This document shows positions 1 to 6,249 of a stretch of DNA of 12,229 nt, in pieces. How positions within the stretch are numbered: the stretch's first letter is position 1; each line of letters starts with the position of its first letter. The position numbers were made by a program, and so were the translations under genes. Source of the stretch: Paracoccaceae bacterium (GTDB lineage Bacteria > Pseudomonadota > Alphaproteobacteria > Rhodobacterales > Rhodobacteraceae). Below the pieces are notes generated by a model that saw only the letters and a program-made list of their open reading frames with translations, was not told the origin of the DNA and ran no database searches. The DNA lies in assembly GCA_030625695.1 (NCBI GenBank), contig DAOUQK010000067.1, positions 1-12,229 on the forward strand, in the 5' to 3' direction.

Positions 1-249
1 GCCCATAAAATCGCGGGCCGGGATCACGCGGCCGGTTTCGTCCAATACCCGGATCAACCCTTCGTAAAAGGCAACTTGGTGCGGCGCGTTGGCCTGCATG
101 ATCGGCTGAAACGCCAACATGGTTTGATTGTGTTTGACGGCCTCTGCAACCATCTCCAACGTCGAACGGTCACGGCCCGTGACGGCGGCGTTCAAAGGGC
201 TGTCGGCCCCTTCAGGCATGTCGGCCTTGATCTTGCGGCGTTGCAGCAT
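1..249 (-). CDS. EAL-domain protein, N-terminal part (C-terminus outside window)
   Basis: This frame runs off the left edge, so only the first 83 residues are visible. After about 40 polar residues comes the start of an EAL domain: an AFQPI strand at about residues 46-50, FYEGLIRV at 61-68 (the family's EAL motif, here EGL) and a GRVIPARDF segment at 73-81. EAL domains hydrolyse cyclic di-GMP in the cytoplasm; the metal-binding Glu of the motif is kept, but the other catalytic residues lie outside the window, so activity cannot be judged. The start is the only ATG in this frame downstream of an in-frame TAA at 283-285; its ribosome site is weak (GGGA about 8 nt upstream). No transmembrane or sensor domain precedes the EAL part. 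The gene diverges from tag. Family membership is fairly sure; whether it is an enzyme or a degenerate c-di-GMP binder is open. Confidence 0.8.
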   Translation of the reverse strand, partial: MLQRRKIKADMPEGADSPLNAAVTGRDRSTLEMVAEAVKHNQTMLAFQPIMQANAPHQVAFYEGLIRVLDETGRVIPARDFMG

Positions 250-386
250 TTTTCGGATCCCGTCATATGGCGGTTGAATCGTTTAGGGGTAGAATCACCA
301 CTTGGTATGAACCAATGCTTAAGGCTCGTATTTGAGCGGATTTTGAGGTTAATTGAACGAATAAAGGAAAGCGGGGGAAACTGAGA
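250..386. promoter_or_regulatory. Divergent promoter region between the EAL gene and tag
   Basis: This 137-bp AT-richer gap must carry the promoters of both divergent genes. I find no convincing -35/-10 pair on either strand. Visible elements are a short inverted repeat TTGGT-atga-ACCAA (302-315), two GANTC sites (276-280 and 292-296) that could be methylated by a CcrM-type enzyme, and a purine-rich ribosome site for tag (GGGGGAAA at about 372-379). The role is inferred from gene layout only. Confidence 0.5.
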
Positions 387-947
387 ATGGAACGATGTGG
401 CTGGGCCGGGTCTGAAGTGATTTATGAGGCCTATCATGACGAAGAATGGGGCGTTCCCGAGTATGACAGCCGGGCATTATGGGAAAAGCTTATTCTGGAT
501 GGGTTCCAGGCGGGGTTAAGCTGGATCACAATCCTTAAAAAACGCGATAATTTTCGCGAGGCTTTTGCCGGGTTTGATCCCAATATCGTGGCCGACTGGG
601 GAGAAGAGGACGTTTTACGCCTGTTGGGGAACAAGGGAATCATCCGCCACCGGGGTAAGATTCAGGCGGCAATCGGCAATGCGCAGGCCTGGCAGAAGAT
701 CGAACAGCAACAGGGATTCGATCGCTTTTTGTGGGATTACGTTGGCGGTGCTCCGTTGCAGAACAGGTGGGAGACCCTGGCACAGGTGCCCGCATTCACG
801 CCGCTATCGACGCAGATATCCAAGGACCTGAAACAGGCCGGGTTCAAGTTTTGCGGGCCGACAATTGTCTATGCCTTTATGCAGGCGGTGGGGATGGTGA
901 ATGACCATCTGGTGACTTGCCCGCAGCATGCAGAGGTGGCACCGTAG
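387..947 (+). CDS. tag: DNA-3-methyladenine glycosylase I (Tag)
   Basis: The product is a cytoplasmic base-excision repair enzyme that removes 3-methyladenine from alkylated DNA. Its 186 residues match the usual family length and align without gaps to the E. coli enzyme from MERCGW at the N-terminus through QAGLSWIT at 41-48 and GIIRHRGKIQA at about 84-94 to FKFCGPT near 153. The zinc-binding set of the family is present as Cys4, His17, His174 and Cys178. Tyr16 and Trp46, which line the base pocket in E. coli, are kept, but residue 38, a base-contacting Glu in the E. coli enzyme, is Asp here (LILDGFQAG). The start at 387 has a good purine-rich site 7-8 nt upstream and begins exactly at the conserved N-terminus. 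The gene is alone on its strand, diverges from the EAL gene and ends 5 bp before the stop of the converging desaturase. No Ada-type or SOS box is obvious upstream. Confidence 0.96.
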   Translation: MERCGWAGSEVIYEAYHDEEWGVPEYDSRALWEKLILDGFQAGLSWITILKKRDNFREAFAGFDPNIVADWGEEDVLRLLGNKGIIRHRGKIQAAIGNAQAWQKIEQQQGFDRFLWDYVGGAPLQNRWETLAQVPAFTPLSTQISKDLKQAGFKFCGPTIVYAFMQAVGMVNDHLVTCPQHAEVAP

Positions 948-952
948 CAAGG

Positions 953-1882
953 TTATTGAAACCCGGGGGTGTCGCGCTCTGATGGATGTCGGGCAAGGTG
1001 CCTGGCTTTGATGATCGCCGAGGTGTCGCGGCTGGCATCATGGCTATAGCCCGGCGGTGCAAAGGCGTATTTCAGCCGTTCTGGCAGGGTCAGGCCGGGT
1101 TGGGTAGCATCGCGGATCAAGCCAAGCCATTCGTGAAAAGCAACCCGCAATGGGTTGAAGGTGCCCAGATTGTGCACCAGGCCATAGTCGGGCCTGTCGT
1201 GGTCCTGTTCCGGCACAAAGGTGCCAAACATCTTGTCCCAGATAATGAAGACTCCGGCATAGTTGACGTCCAGATAACGGGCATTGCGGCCATGATGCAC
1301 CCGGTGGTGTGACGGCGTGTTCATCACGGCCTCGAACCAGCGGGGCATTTTGTCGATGGCTTCGGTATGGATCCAGAACTGATAGATCAGGTTGATACCG
1401 CCAACCAGCAGGATGATGGCGGGGTGAAAGCCAAGCAACACCAAAGGCGCGCGCACCAGCATCACAAGGGAAAATGTCCCGGTCCAGGTTTGGCGCAGGG
1501 CGGTGGTCAGGTTATAATGCTGCGATGAATGGTGATTGACGTGGGATGCCCAGACCCAGCGGACACGGTGTCCAAACCGATGCACCCAGTAATAACGCAG
1601 ATCGTCCAGCACAAAGCACAGGATGATGACCCCAATTGATGATCCAAGGTCCAAAGGTGTCAACGCCCAAAGCCACATGAAAAACCCCCAGGCAAGAAAT
1701 CCAAGCAGGATACCTGATGCCACGCTGCCAGCCCCCATGATCAGCGAAGTGACGGCATCGCGGGTTTCATAGCGCCCGCCTTTGCCTTTCCAGACGATCC
1801 AGCCAAGCTCGGCCAGGATGGCGGTGATGAAAAACGGCACCGCCAGTTGGGTGACATCGGGAAAGTTCAATGTGTCTGTCAT
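953..1882 (-). CDS. Sterol desaturase / fatty acid hydroxylase superfamily membrane enzyme
   Basis: The product is a membrane di-iron oxygenase-type protein of 309 residues. Three histidine clusters of the superfamily are visible: HRFGH (101-105), HVNHH (114-118) and HHRVHH (192-197), with an extra His in IHTE (172). Hydrophobic helices lie at about 14-30, 48-72, 82-97 and 135-170, so the His clusters face the cytoplasm. The HSSQHYNLTTALRQ block after the second cluster resembles the alkylglycerol monooxygenase/ERG3-like branch, so the substrate may be a lipid, sterol, carotenoid or ether lipid; the sequence does not settle this. I chose ATG 1882 because it overlaps the stop of the upstream gene as ATGA, indicating translational coupling; an in-frame ATG at 1906 would add eight residues and lie inside the neighbour. 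The C-terminal ~35 residues are polar and poorly conserved-looking. The gene converges on tag with a 5-bp gap and has no visible terminator. Confidence 0.9.
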   Translation of the reverse strand: MTDTLNFPDVTQLAVPFFITAILAELGWIVWKGKGGRYETRDAVTSLIMGAGSVASGILLGFLAWGFFMWLWALTPLDLGSSIGVIILCFVLDDLRYYWVHRFGHRVRWVWASHVNHHSSQHYNLTTALRQTWTGTFSLVMLVRAPLVLLGFHPAIILLVGGINLIYQFWIHTEAIDKMPRWFEAVMNTPSHHRVHHGRNARYLDVNYAGVFIIWDKMFGTFVPEQDHDRPDYGLVHNLGTFNPLRVAFHEWLGLIRDATQPGLTLPERLKYAFAPPGYSHDASRDTSAIIKARHLARHPSERDTPGFQ

Positions 1883-2265
1883 GCCGGGGCCAGTTTCTGT
1901 TGCCAAAGCGTGCGTTCATCGTTGTTTAAGTGCACCGTCACGCGCGGCGCGCTGAAGTCGGCGAAGATCACTGTCAGATGGTCGGGTGCTTTGGTCAGGT
2001 GATAACCCTGCAAATGACGCCCAACTGTGTCCGCACCAAACGACCAGAGCAACCCCGGACCCTGATCCGTCTCGACCAGTGCTGCGTGCCCATCTTGGGC
2101 GACGATGACACCACGGACCTCGTCGTCTGGGAAATGGCGGGTCCAGGCATGGCTCGCACTTTGCGCGTTCAGCACCGCCTTGTGGGATTTTCCCAGCCTG
2201 TGCAGCAGTACGGCAATCAGGGATATGCCGCCGATGACAAGGACCAGTAGTAAATAAAGTGGCAT
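1879..2265 (-). CDS. Small membrane-anchored protein of unknown function
   Basis: I do not recognise a named family. The 128-residue product starts with one hydrophobic helix (about residues 3-21, MPLYLLLVLVIGG onward), followed by a basic stretch (HRLGKSHK) and a soluble domain with alternating strands (GVIVAQDGHAALVET, GPGLLWSF, HLTVIFADFSAPRVTVHL), suggesting a compact beta-rich fold of about 80 residues. Positive charge after the helix predicts a cytoplasmic soluble domain. It has no cysteine. The start is ATG 2265, 5 nt after a strong AAGGAAGG ribosome site (2278-2271); an in-frame GTG at 2271 overlaps that site and is unlikely. It overlaps the desaturase start by 4 nt (ATGA), so the two proteins are probably made together, and this one may assist or regulate the enzyme. 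It has its own candidate promoter at 2286-2315 and a palindrome over its start. Confidence 0.8.
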   Translation of the reverse strand: MPLYLLLVLVIGGISLIAVLLHRLGKSHKAVLNAQSASHAWTRHFPDDEVRGVIVAQDGHAALVETDQGPGLLWSFGADTVGRHLQGYHLTKAPDHLTVIFADFSAPRVTVHLNNDERTLWQQKLAPA

Positions 2266-2287
2266 GGGCACCTTCCTTGGTGCCCAT
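2264..2287. repeat. 24-bp palindrome over the ribosome site and start codon of the small membrane protein
   Basis: The arms ATGGGCACC (2264-2272) and GGTGCCCAT (2279-2287) are perfect 9-bp inverted repeats around a 6-nt centre. Read on the minus (coding) strand, the centre is AAGGAA, the core of the ribosome site, and the downstream arm ends at the start codon. If the mRNA begins upstream (for example as read-through from the tlpA-like gene), this is a hairpin with the ribosome site in its loop. If the promoter at 2286-2315 is used, transcription would start inside the palindrome and it would instead be placed as a DNA operator. There is no T tract, so it is not a typical terminator. Confidence 0.6.
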
Positions 2288-2315
2288 TGTGCGGGTTTGA
2301 ATGCCCGGATGTCAA
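2286..2315 (-). promoter_or_regulatory. Candidate sigma-70 promoter for the small membrane protein / desaturase pair
   Basis: On the minus strand there is a perfect -35 box TTGACA (2315-2310), an 18-bp spacer and CACAAT (2291-2286), which matches four of six bases of the -10 consensus. A start about 7 nt downstream would fall near 2279, giving a leader of only about 14 nt that still includes the AAGGAAGG ribosome site. The -10 end overlaps the palindrome at 2264-2287. The 70-bp gap after the tlpA-like stop is consistent with a new transcription start. Confidence 0.5.
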
Positions 2316-2335
2316 AGGTGGCGTGGCGTCATGCC

Positions 2336-2914
2336 TTAACTTGCCGGCTCTTTTAACAGGGCAGAAATGATCGCCCGTGCGCTGGATGAATCCCATTCTG
2401 CATCACCGCGAAGGCGGGCGATCTCTTGGCCTTTGGGGTTCAGGATCACCGTGATCGGCAGGCCCAGAACAGCCATGTCGCGCGCCAACGCCTGTTTCGG
2501 ATCGCGGATTTGTGGCAGGTTGGTGATGCCCACTGAGTCAAAGAATTCAGCGATGGCAGCAGGAGAGTTGCGCCCGGTTGCCATGGTCAGCACCTGAAAG
2601 TGATCACCGCCCAGTTTGGCCTGTAATTTTGACAGGTCCGGCATTTCTTTGCGGCACGGCGGGCACCATGTGGCCCAGAAGTTCAGCAGGATGTATTTGC
2701 CCTGATAATCTGCAAGCGAGGCTTTGCCCGCACCATCCGGCAACAGGAATTCGACCTGTGACACTGCGCGCGGTTCGCTGTGAAATTGCAGTTTCTTCAT
2801 GCTGCCCTCGCGTAGGGCGGCAATACTGGCCATATCGGCCAAAGCAAGGGTTGGGGCTGCAATTGCGCTTATCGCAACCGCGATATAAAGGGTCAGGCTA
2901 GTTAACAGACGCAT
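2336..2914 (-). CDS. TlpA-family periplasmic thiol-disulfide oxidoreductase
   Basis: The 192-residue product has an N-terminal signal peptide (basic MR, hydrophobic core about 3-24, likely cleavage after ALA near residue 26) and then a thioredoxin-like domain. The active site is WCPPC at 83-87 in the family context NFWATWCPPCRKEMPDL, with the cis-proline loop GLP at 151-153. These are the only two cysteines. Proteins of this family reduce or exchange disulfides in the periplasm, for instance during cytochrome c maturation or copper-site assembly; the partner cannot be told from the sequence. No lipobox is present, so it is probably soluble or anchored by an uncleaved helix. The start has GAGG 5 nt upstream. 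It diverges from argH with only 20 bp between start codons, and is followed on its own strand after 70 bp by the small membrane protein gene. Confidence 0.93.
   Translation of the reverse strand: MRLLTSLTLYIAVAISAIAAPTLALADMASIAALREGSMKKLQFHSEPRAVSQVEFLLPDGAGKASLADYQGKYILLNFWATWCPPCRKEMPDLSKLQAKLGGDHFQVLTMATGRNSPAAIAEFFDSVGITNLPQIRDPKQALARDMAVLGLPITVILNPKGQEIARLRGDAEWDSSSARAIISALLKEPAS
2863..2889 (+). promoter_or_regulatory. Possible argH promoter inside the tlpA-like signal-peptide coding region
   Basis: On the plus strand TTGCGC (2863-2868) is followed by TATAAA (2884-2889), a good -10 box, but with a short 15-bp spacer. It would give a leader of about 40 nt for argH. Because only 20 bp separate the divergent start codons, argH's promoter must overlap the tlpA-like gene, which makes this position reasonable. 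The weak spacing keeps confidence low. Confidence 0.3.
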
Positions 2915-2934
2915 TTTTTCCTCGCGAGAGTATC
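2915..2934. promoter_or_regulatory. 20-bp shared leader between divergent tlpA-like gene and argH
   Basis: The gap carries the perfect palindrome CTCGCGAG (2921-2928). Its right half contributes the GAGAG ribosome site of argH (2926-2930, ATG at 2935) and its left half, read on the other strand, contributes GAGG for the tlpA-like gene (2923-2920, ATG at 2914). One symmetric octamer therefore supplies part of both ribosome sites. The two mRNAs must overlap at their 5' ends. Confidence 0.6.
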
Positions 2935-4323
2935 ATGACAGACAAAACCTCAAACCAGATGTGGGGCGGCCGCTTTGCCGCTGGACCAGACGCGATCATG
3001 GAGGCGATCAATGCCTCGATCTCGTTCGATCGACGGTTGGCAGCGCAAGACATTGCCGGCTCAAGGGCCCACGCGGCGATGTTGGCCGCAACAGGCGTGA
3101 TAAGCGATAGCGATTCAGATGCGATCAGGGAAGGCCTGCTCACTGTATTGTCAGAAATCGAAAGCGGAAAGTTCGAATATTCTGTTGCACTTGAAGATAT
3201 TCACATGAATGTCGAGGCCCGCCTGAAGGAAATCATTGGTGAACCGGCCGGGCGTTTGCATACGGGCCGGTCGCGCAATGATCAGGTGGCGACCGATTTC
3301 AAACTATGGGTGCGCGATCAGTTGGATGCGGCTGAGGCGGGCCTCCTCGCGCTGATAGAAGCGCTCCTCGGACAAGCCGAAGCCGGGGCCGATTGGGTGA
3401 TGCCGGGCTTTACCCATTTGCAGGTGGCCCAGCCGGTCACGTGGGGCCATCACATGATGGCCTATGTCGAAATGTTTGGCCGTGATCTGTCCCGTGTGCG
3501 CGATGCCCGTGTGCGGATGAACGAATCTGTTTTGGGTACGGCGGCACTGGCGGGCACTTCGTTTCCGATTGACCGCGATATGACGGCCAAGGCGCTGGGG
3601 TTCGACCGCCCATGCGCCAATTCTCTGGACGGGGTAAGCGACCGGGACTTTGCGCTGGATTTTCTCAACTGTGCCAGCATTTCGGCGATGCACCTTAGTC
3701 GCATGGCCGAAGAACTGGTAATCTGGTCCACTGCCCAATTCCGCTTTGTCGCCCTGTCGGACCGGTTTTCCACCGGGTCCAGCATCATGCCGCAAAAGAA
3801 AAACCCGGACGCGGCCGAACTTATCCGTGCCAAGGTGGGGCGGATATTTGGGGCCAATACCGGGTTGATGATGGTGATGAAGGGTCTGCCACTGACCTAT
3901 TCCAAGGACATGCAGGAAGATAAGGAGCAGGTATTCGATGCCGCCGATAGTTGGATGCTGGCCCTGGCGGCAATGACCGGCATGGTACAGGATATGACAG
4001 CCAACCGGGATGTATTGGCGGTGGCCGCGGCATCCGGGTTTTCCACCGCAACCGATCTGGCCGACTGGCTGGTTCGCGTCCTTGGGTTGCCGTTTCGCGA
4101 CGCCCATCATGTGACCGGGGCCTTGGTCGGGCTGGCTGAATCCAAGGGCTGTGACCTGCCGGATCTAAGCCTTGAAGACATGCAATCGGCCCATTCAGAC
4201 ATTACCAAGGACGTATTTGATGTTCTTGGCGTCGAAAATTCGGTATGCTCGCGTGTATCTTACGGCGGAACTGCCCCTGATCAGGTGCGATTCCAGATTG
4301 AAAGGTGGAAAGCGAGGCTTTGA
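2935..4323 (+). CDS. argH: Argininosuccinate lyase
   Basis: ArgH catalyses the last step of arginine synthesis, splitting argininosuccinate into arginine and fumarate, as a cytoplasmic homotetramer. The 462 residues are of normal length. Visible family signatures are MWGGRF near the N-terminus (9-14), TGRSRNDQVATD (110-121), the THLQ-AQP block with the catalytic-base region His at about 161, and the superfamily signature GSSIMPQKKNPD (281-292), whose second Ser (about 283) is the catalytic residue of the mobile loop. The start begins at the usual MTDKTSN end and has a modest GAGAG site 4 nt upstream. It is the first gene of a tightly packed plus-strand run; its TGA abuts the ATG of the lipoprotein gene with no gap, suggesting coupled translation. 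Its promoter lies within the divergent tlpA-like gene. No arginine operator could be identified by eye. Confidence 0.98.
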   Translation: MTDKTSNQMWGGRFAAGPDAIMEAINASISFDRRLAAQDIAGSRAHAAMLAATGVISDSDSDAIREGLLTVLSEIESGKFEYSVALEDIHMNVEARLKEIIGEPAGRLHTGRSRNDQVATDFKLWVRDQLDAAEAGLLALIEALLGQAEAGADWVMPGFTHLQVAQPVTWGHHMMAYVEMFGRDLSRVRDARVRMNESVLGTAALAGTSFPIDRDMTAKALGFDRPCANSLDGVSDRDFALDFLNCASISAMHLSRMAEELVIWSTAQFRFVALSDRFSTGSSIMPQKKNPDAAELIRAKVGRIFGANTGLMMVMKGLPLTYSKDMQEDKEQVFDAADSWMLALAAMTGMVQDMTANRDVLAVAAASGFSTATDLADWLVRVLGLPFRDAHHVTGALVGLAESKGCDLPDLSLEDMQSAHSDITKDVFDVLGVENSVCSRVSYGGTAPDQVRFQIERWKARL

Positions 4324-4506
4324 ATGGTCTTATTACGCGTGGTTCCGGTCCTTCTTGCACTGACAGTTCTTATGGGCTGTGGGGCTGATGACGAACCCAT
4401 AACACCAACATTGAATGCCGGGATTGGAATAACTCCGAACGGAATTTACCCCCGTTTGGGTGTCGGATTTCATCAGGGACCGATTTCGATCCTGTTTGGT
4501 TTGTAA
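4324..4506 (+). CDS. Very small lipoprotein between argH and lysA
   Basis: The product has 60 residues. It has a lipoprotein signal peptide: a basic start (MVLLR), a hydrophobic core (VVPVLLALTVL) and a lipobox LMGC with the lipidated Cys at 19, leaving a mature peptide of 42 residues. The mature part begins acidic (GADDEP) and ends in a Gly-rich alternating segment (AGIGI, LGVGF, ILFGL) that could form beta strands. Gly rather than Asp follows the Cys, so in E. coli terms it would be sorted to the outer membrane. It starts on the base after the argH stop, so translation is probably coupled. A small lipoprotein next to lysA is also found in gammaproteobacteria (LptM/LppL type), but the LKGPLY signature of that family is missing, so orthology is not supported. 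Function unknown. Confidence 0.78.
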   Translation: MVLLRVVPVLLALTVLMGCGADDEPITPTLNAGIGITPNGIYPRLGVGFHQGPISILFGL

Positions 4507-4509
4507 ACT

Positions 4510-4827
4510 ATGTCGCCCTTGCGGATGTTTTATCTTGGGCTGGCCATTCTGGGGGCGGTGGTGCCGATGGTTCACCTTTTCCCGTGGTTGCAGGTCAACG
4601 GCTTTGATATCGCCCGGTTTTTGGCGGATACGCAGACCAACCCGGCGGGTGCCGCGGTATTCTGGGATCTGATGATCTCCGCTTTGGTGCTAAGCGTTTT
4701 TGTCATTGCCGAAGTATCCGTGCGGCGCAACTGGATTGCTTTGGTGGCGATCCCGGCGACCTTCCTAATCGGTTTAAGCTGTGGATTGCCGCTTTATCTG
4801 TTCCTACGTACACGTCCGGTTTCCTGA
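4510..4827 (+). CDS. DUF2834 family small membrane protein
   Basis: This 105-residue protein is almost entirely membrane: helices at about 6-25 (FYLGLAILGAVVPMVHLF), 52-70 (WDLMISALVLSVFVIAEVS) and 75-97, ending in the LPLYLFLR motif. The FxWDLMISALV and GLPLYLFLR segments fit the DUF2834 family, whose function is not known. The start lies 3 nt after the lipoprotein stop, without a clear ribosome site, so it is probably translated by coupling; ATG 4525 is an alternative that would shorten it by five residues. It sits in the argH-lysA run, but a link to amino-acid synthesis is not shown. Confidence 0.82.
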   Translation: MSPLRMFYLGLAILGAVVPMVHLFPWLQVNGFDIARFLADTQTNPAGAAVFWDLMISALVLSVFVIAEVSVRRNWIALVAIPATFLIGLSCGLPLYLFLRTRPVS

Positions 4828-4936
4828 CGCCGCTACCTGACTTTGTGTCGTAACCGGCGTGCCCAAGGTCGTCACGCCTGATTTGAACAACGCAACACCA
4901 TTGATCTGACCACCGGTTTCGGTCTAAGCGCGCTGG
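4828..4936 (+). other. Gap between DUF2834 gene and lysA with a weak hairpin
   Basis: This 109-bp gap is the largest within the plus-strand run. It contains a 6-bp stem GGCGTG/CACGCC (4856-4861 and 4873-4878) with an 11-nt loop, followed by a poor T-run (TGATTT), so it might be a weak terminator or attenuator. I found no convincing promoter for lysA and only a weak ribosome site. A 16-codon frame from GTG 4861 was not judged real. Confidence 0.3.
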
Positions 4937-6202
4937 ATGGATCATTTTCTTTACCGCGACGGCGCGCTTTACGCCGAAGACGTGAGCATAAGCGAGATTG
5001 CCGACTCGGTTGGCACGCCATTTTATGTCTATTCCACCGCCACGCTGCTACGCCATTTCCGCCTGTTTGACGACGCCCTCGAAGGTATGGATCATCTGGT
5101 TTGCTATGCCATGAAGGCCGCCAGCAATCAGGCGATCCTGAAAACACTGGGTGACGCAGGTGCCGGCATGGATGTGGTATCGCAAGGTGAATACCTGCGC
5201 GCCAAGGCCGCAGGTATACCGGGCAACCGCATTGTATTTTCCGGCATCGGCAAAACGGCAGAAGAAATCCGCACCGCCCTGACCGGCGGCATCCGTCAGT
5301 TCAATGTCGAATCCGAACCGGAAATGGCCGTTTTGAACGCAGTCGCGCTTGAGTTGGGCGTAATTGCCCCGATCACTATCCGCGTCAACCCGGATGTCGA
5401 CGCCCGCACCCACGCCAAAATCGCCACCGGTAAATCCGAGAATAAATTCGGCATTCCCATTTCACGCGCCCGCGCGGTCTATGCCCATGCGGCCACCCTG
5501 AAGGGTTTGAAAGTCATCGGCATCGACGTGCATATCGGCAGCCAGCTGACCGATCTTACACCGTTCGAACAGGCCTATACCAAGGTTGCCGAACTGACCG
5601 AAACCCTGCGCAATGATGGCCATGAAATCACCCGCCTTGATCTGGGAGGCGGCCTTGGCATTCCGTATGTCCACTCCAATCAGGCCCCGCCGTTGCCTGC
5701 TGACTATGGCGCGGTGATCAAGCGCACGGTGGGCCATCTGGGGTGCGAGGTTGAGATTGAGCCGGGCCGCCTGATCGCCGGAAACGCGGGCCTTTTGATC
5801 ACCAAAGTCATCTATGTCAAATCCGGCGAGGATCGCGAATTCATGATCCTTGACGCCGCCATGAACGACCTGATCCGTCCCGCCATGTACGACGCGCACC
5901 ACGATATCATCCCGGTGATCGAACCCGCCGCCGCCATCCTGCCGCGTACTTACGACATCGTCGGTCCGGTCTGCGAAACTGGCGACACTTTTGCCCGCGA
6001 ACGTGCCATGCCACCCGTCGCCGCCGATGATCTGATCGCGTTTCGCGGCGCCGGCGCTTACGGTGCGGTGATGGCCAGTGAATATAATTCGCGGCCTTTG
6101 ATCCCCGAAGTTCTGGTGAATGAAGATCAATTTGCGGTTATTCGCCGGCGTCCGACCTATGAAGAGATGATAAATCGCGATACCATGCCTGCGTGGCTGT
6201 GA
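4937..6202 (+). CDS. lysA: Diaminopimelate decarboxylase
   Basis: LysA is the PLP enzyme that decarboxylates meso-diaminopimelate to lysine, drawing on the same DAP pool that feeds peptidoglycan. The 421 residues are full length. The Schiff-base lysine is Lys60 in CYAMKAASNQAIL (the more usual KAN is KAA here). Other landmarks are GIDVHIGSQL with His199, a GGGLGIP phosphate-binding loop near 237, EPGRLIAGNAG near 275, CETGDTFA with the active-site Cys346 contributed to the dimer partner, and GAYGAVMASEYNSRP close to the C-terminus. The start begins with MDHFLYR, the expected N-terminus, although its ribosome site is weak. It lies 109 bp after the DUF2834 gene and 47 bp before the DUF4175 gene in the same direction. 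No lysine riboswitch is apparent in the short leader. Confidence 0.97.
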   Translation: MDHFLYRDGALYAEDVSISEIADSVGTPFYVYSTATLLRHFRLFDDALEGMDHLVCYAMKAASNQAILKTLGDAGAGMDVVSQGEYLRAKAAGIPGNRIVFSGIGKTAEEIRTALTGGIRQFNVESEPEMAVLNAVALELGVIAPITIRVNPDVDARTHAKIATGKSENKFGIPISRARAVYAHAATLKGLKVIGIDVHIGSQLTDLTPFEQAYTKVAELTETLRNDGHEITRLDLGGGLGIPYVHSNQAPPLPADYGAVIKRTVGHLGCEVEIEPGRLIAGNAGLLITKVIYVKSGEDREFMILDAAMNDLIRPAMYDAHHDIIPVIEPAAAILPRTYDIVGPVCETGDTFARERAMPPVAADDLIAFRGAGAYGAVMASEYNSRPLIPEVLVNEDQFAVIRRRPTYEEMINRDTMPAWL

Positions 6203-6249
6203 CGTAATTCTGCGTCCTGGCCCGCTTGCGCATCTGGCCGGAGACCTGA

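Noticed and set aside
76..384. A 102-codon plus-strand frame ahead of tag
   Set aside because: Its first half is antisense to the EAL domain and its second half is the divergent promoter region; no domain is visible.
250..386. Two GANTC sites as evidence of CcrM-controlled, cell-cycle expression of tag or the EAL gene
   Set aside because: A four-base-specified motif is expected every few hundred bases by chance, so two sites in 137 bp are not decisive without methylation or expression data.
1883..1906. ATG 1906 as the start of the desaturase
   Set aside because: The ATG at 1882 forms the ATGA overlap with the upstream stop and begins closer to the first hydrophobic helix; the extra eight residues lie inside the neighbouring gene.
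3304..4110. A 268-codon open frame on the minus strand inside argH
   Set aside because: It is fully antisense to a well-conserved enzyme, its translation is rich in His, Gln and Arg without any recognisable domain, and it follows from the codon bias of argH.
4861..4911. A 16-codon plus-strand frame (GTG start) before lysA as a leader peptide
   Set aside because: No ribosome site and no run of Lys codons or paired attenuator stems; too short to support.
5462..6130. A 222-codon frame on the minus strand inside lysA
   Set aside because: Antisense to a full-length, motif-complete lysA; composition is typical of antisense translation.
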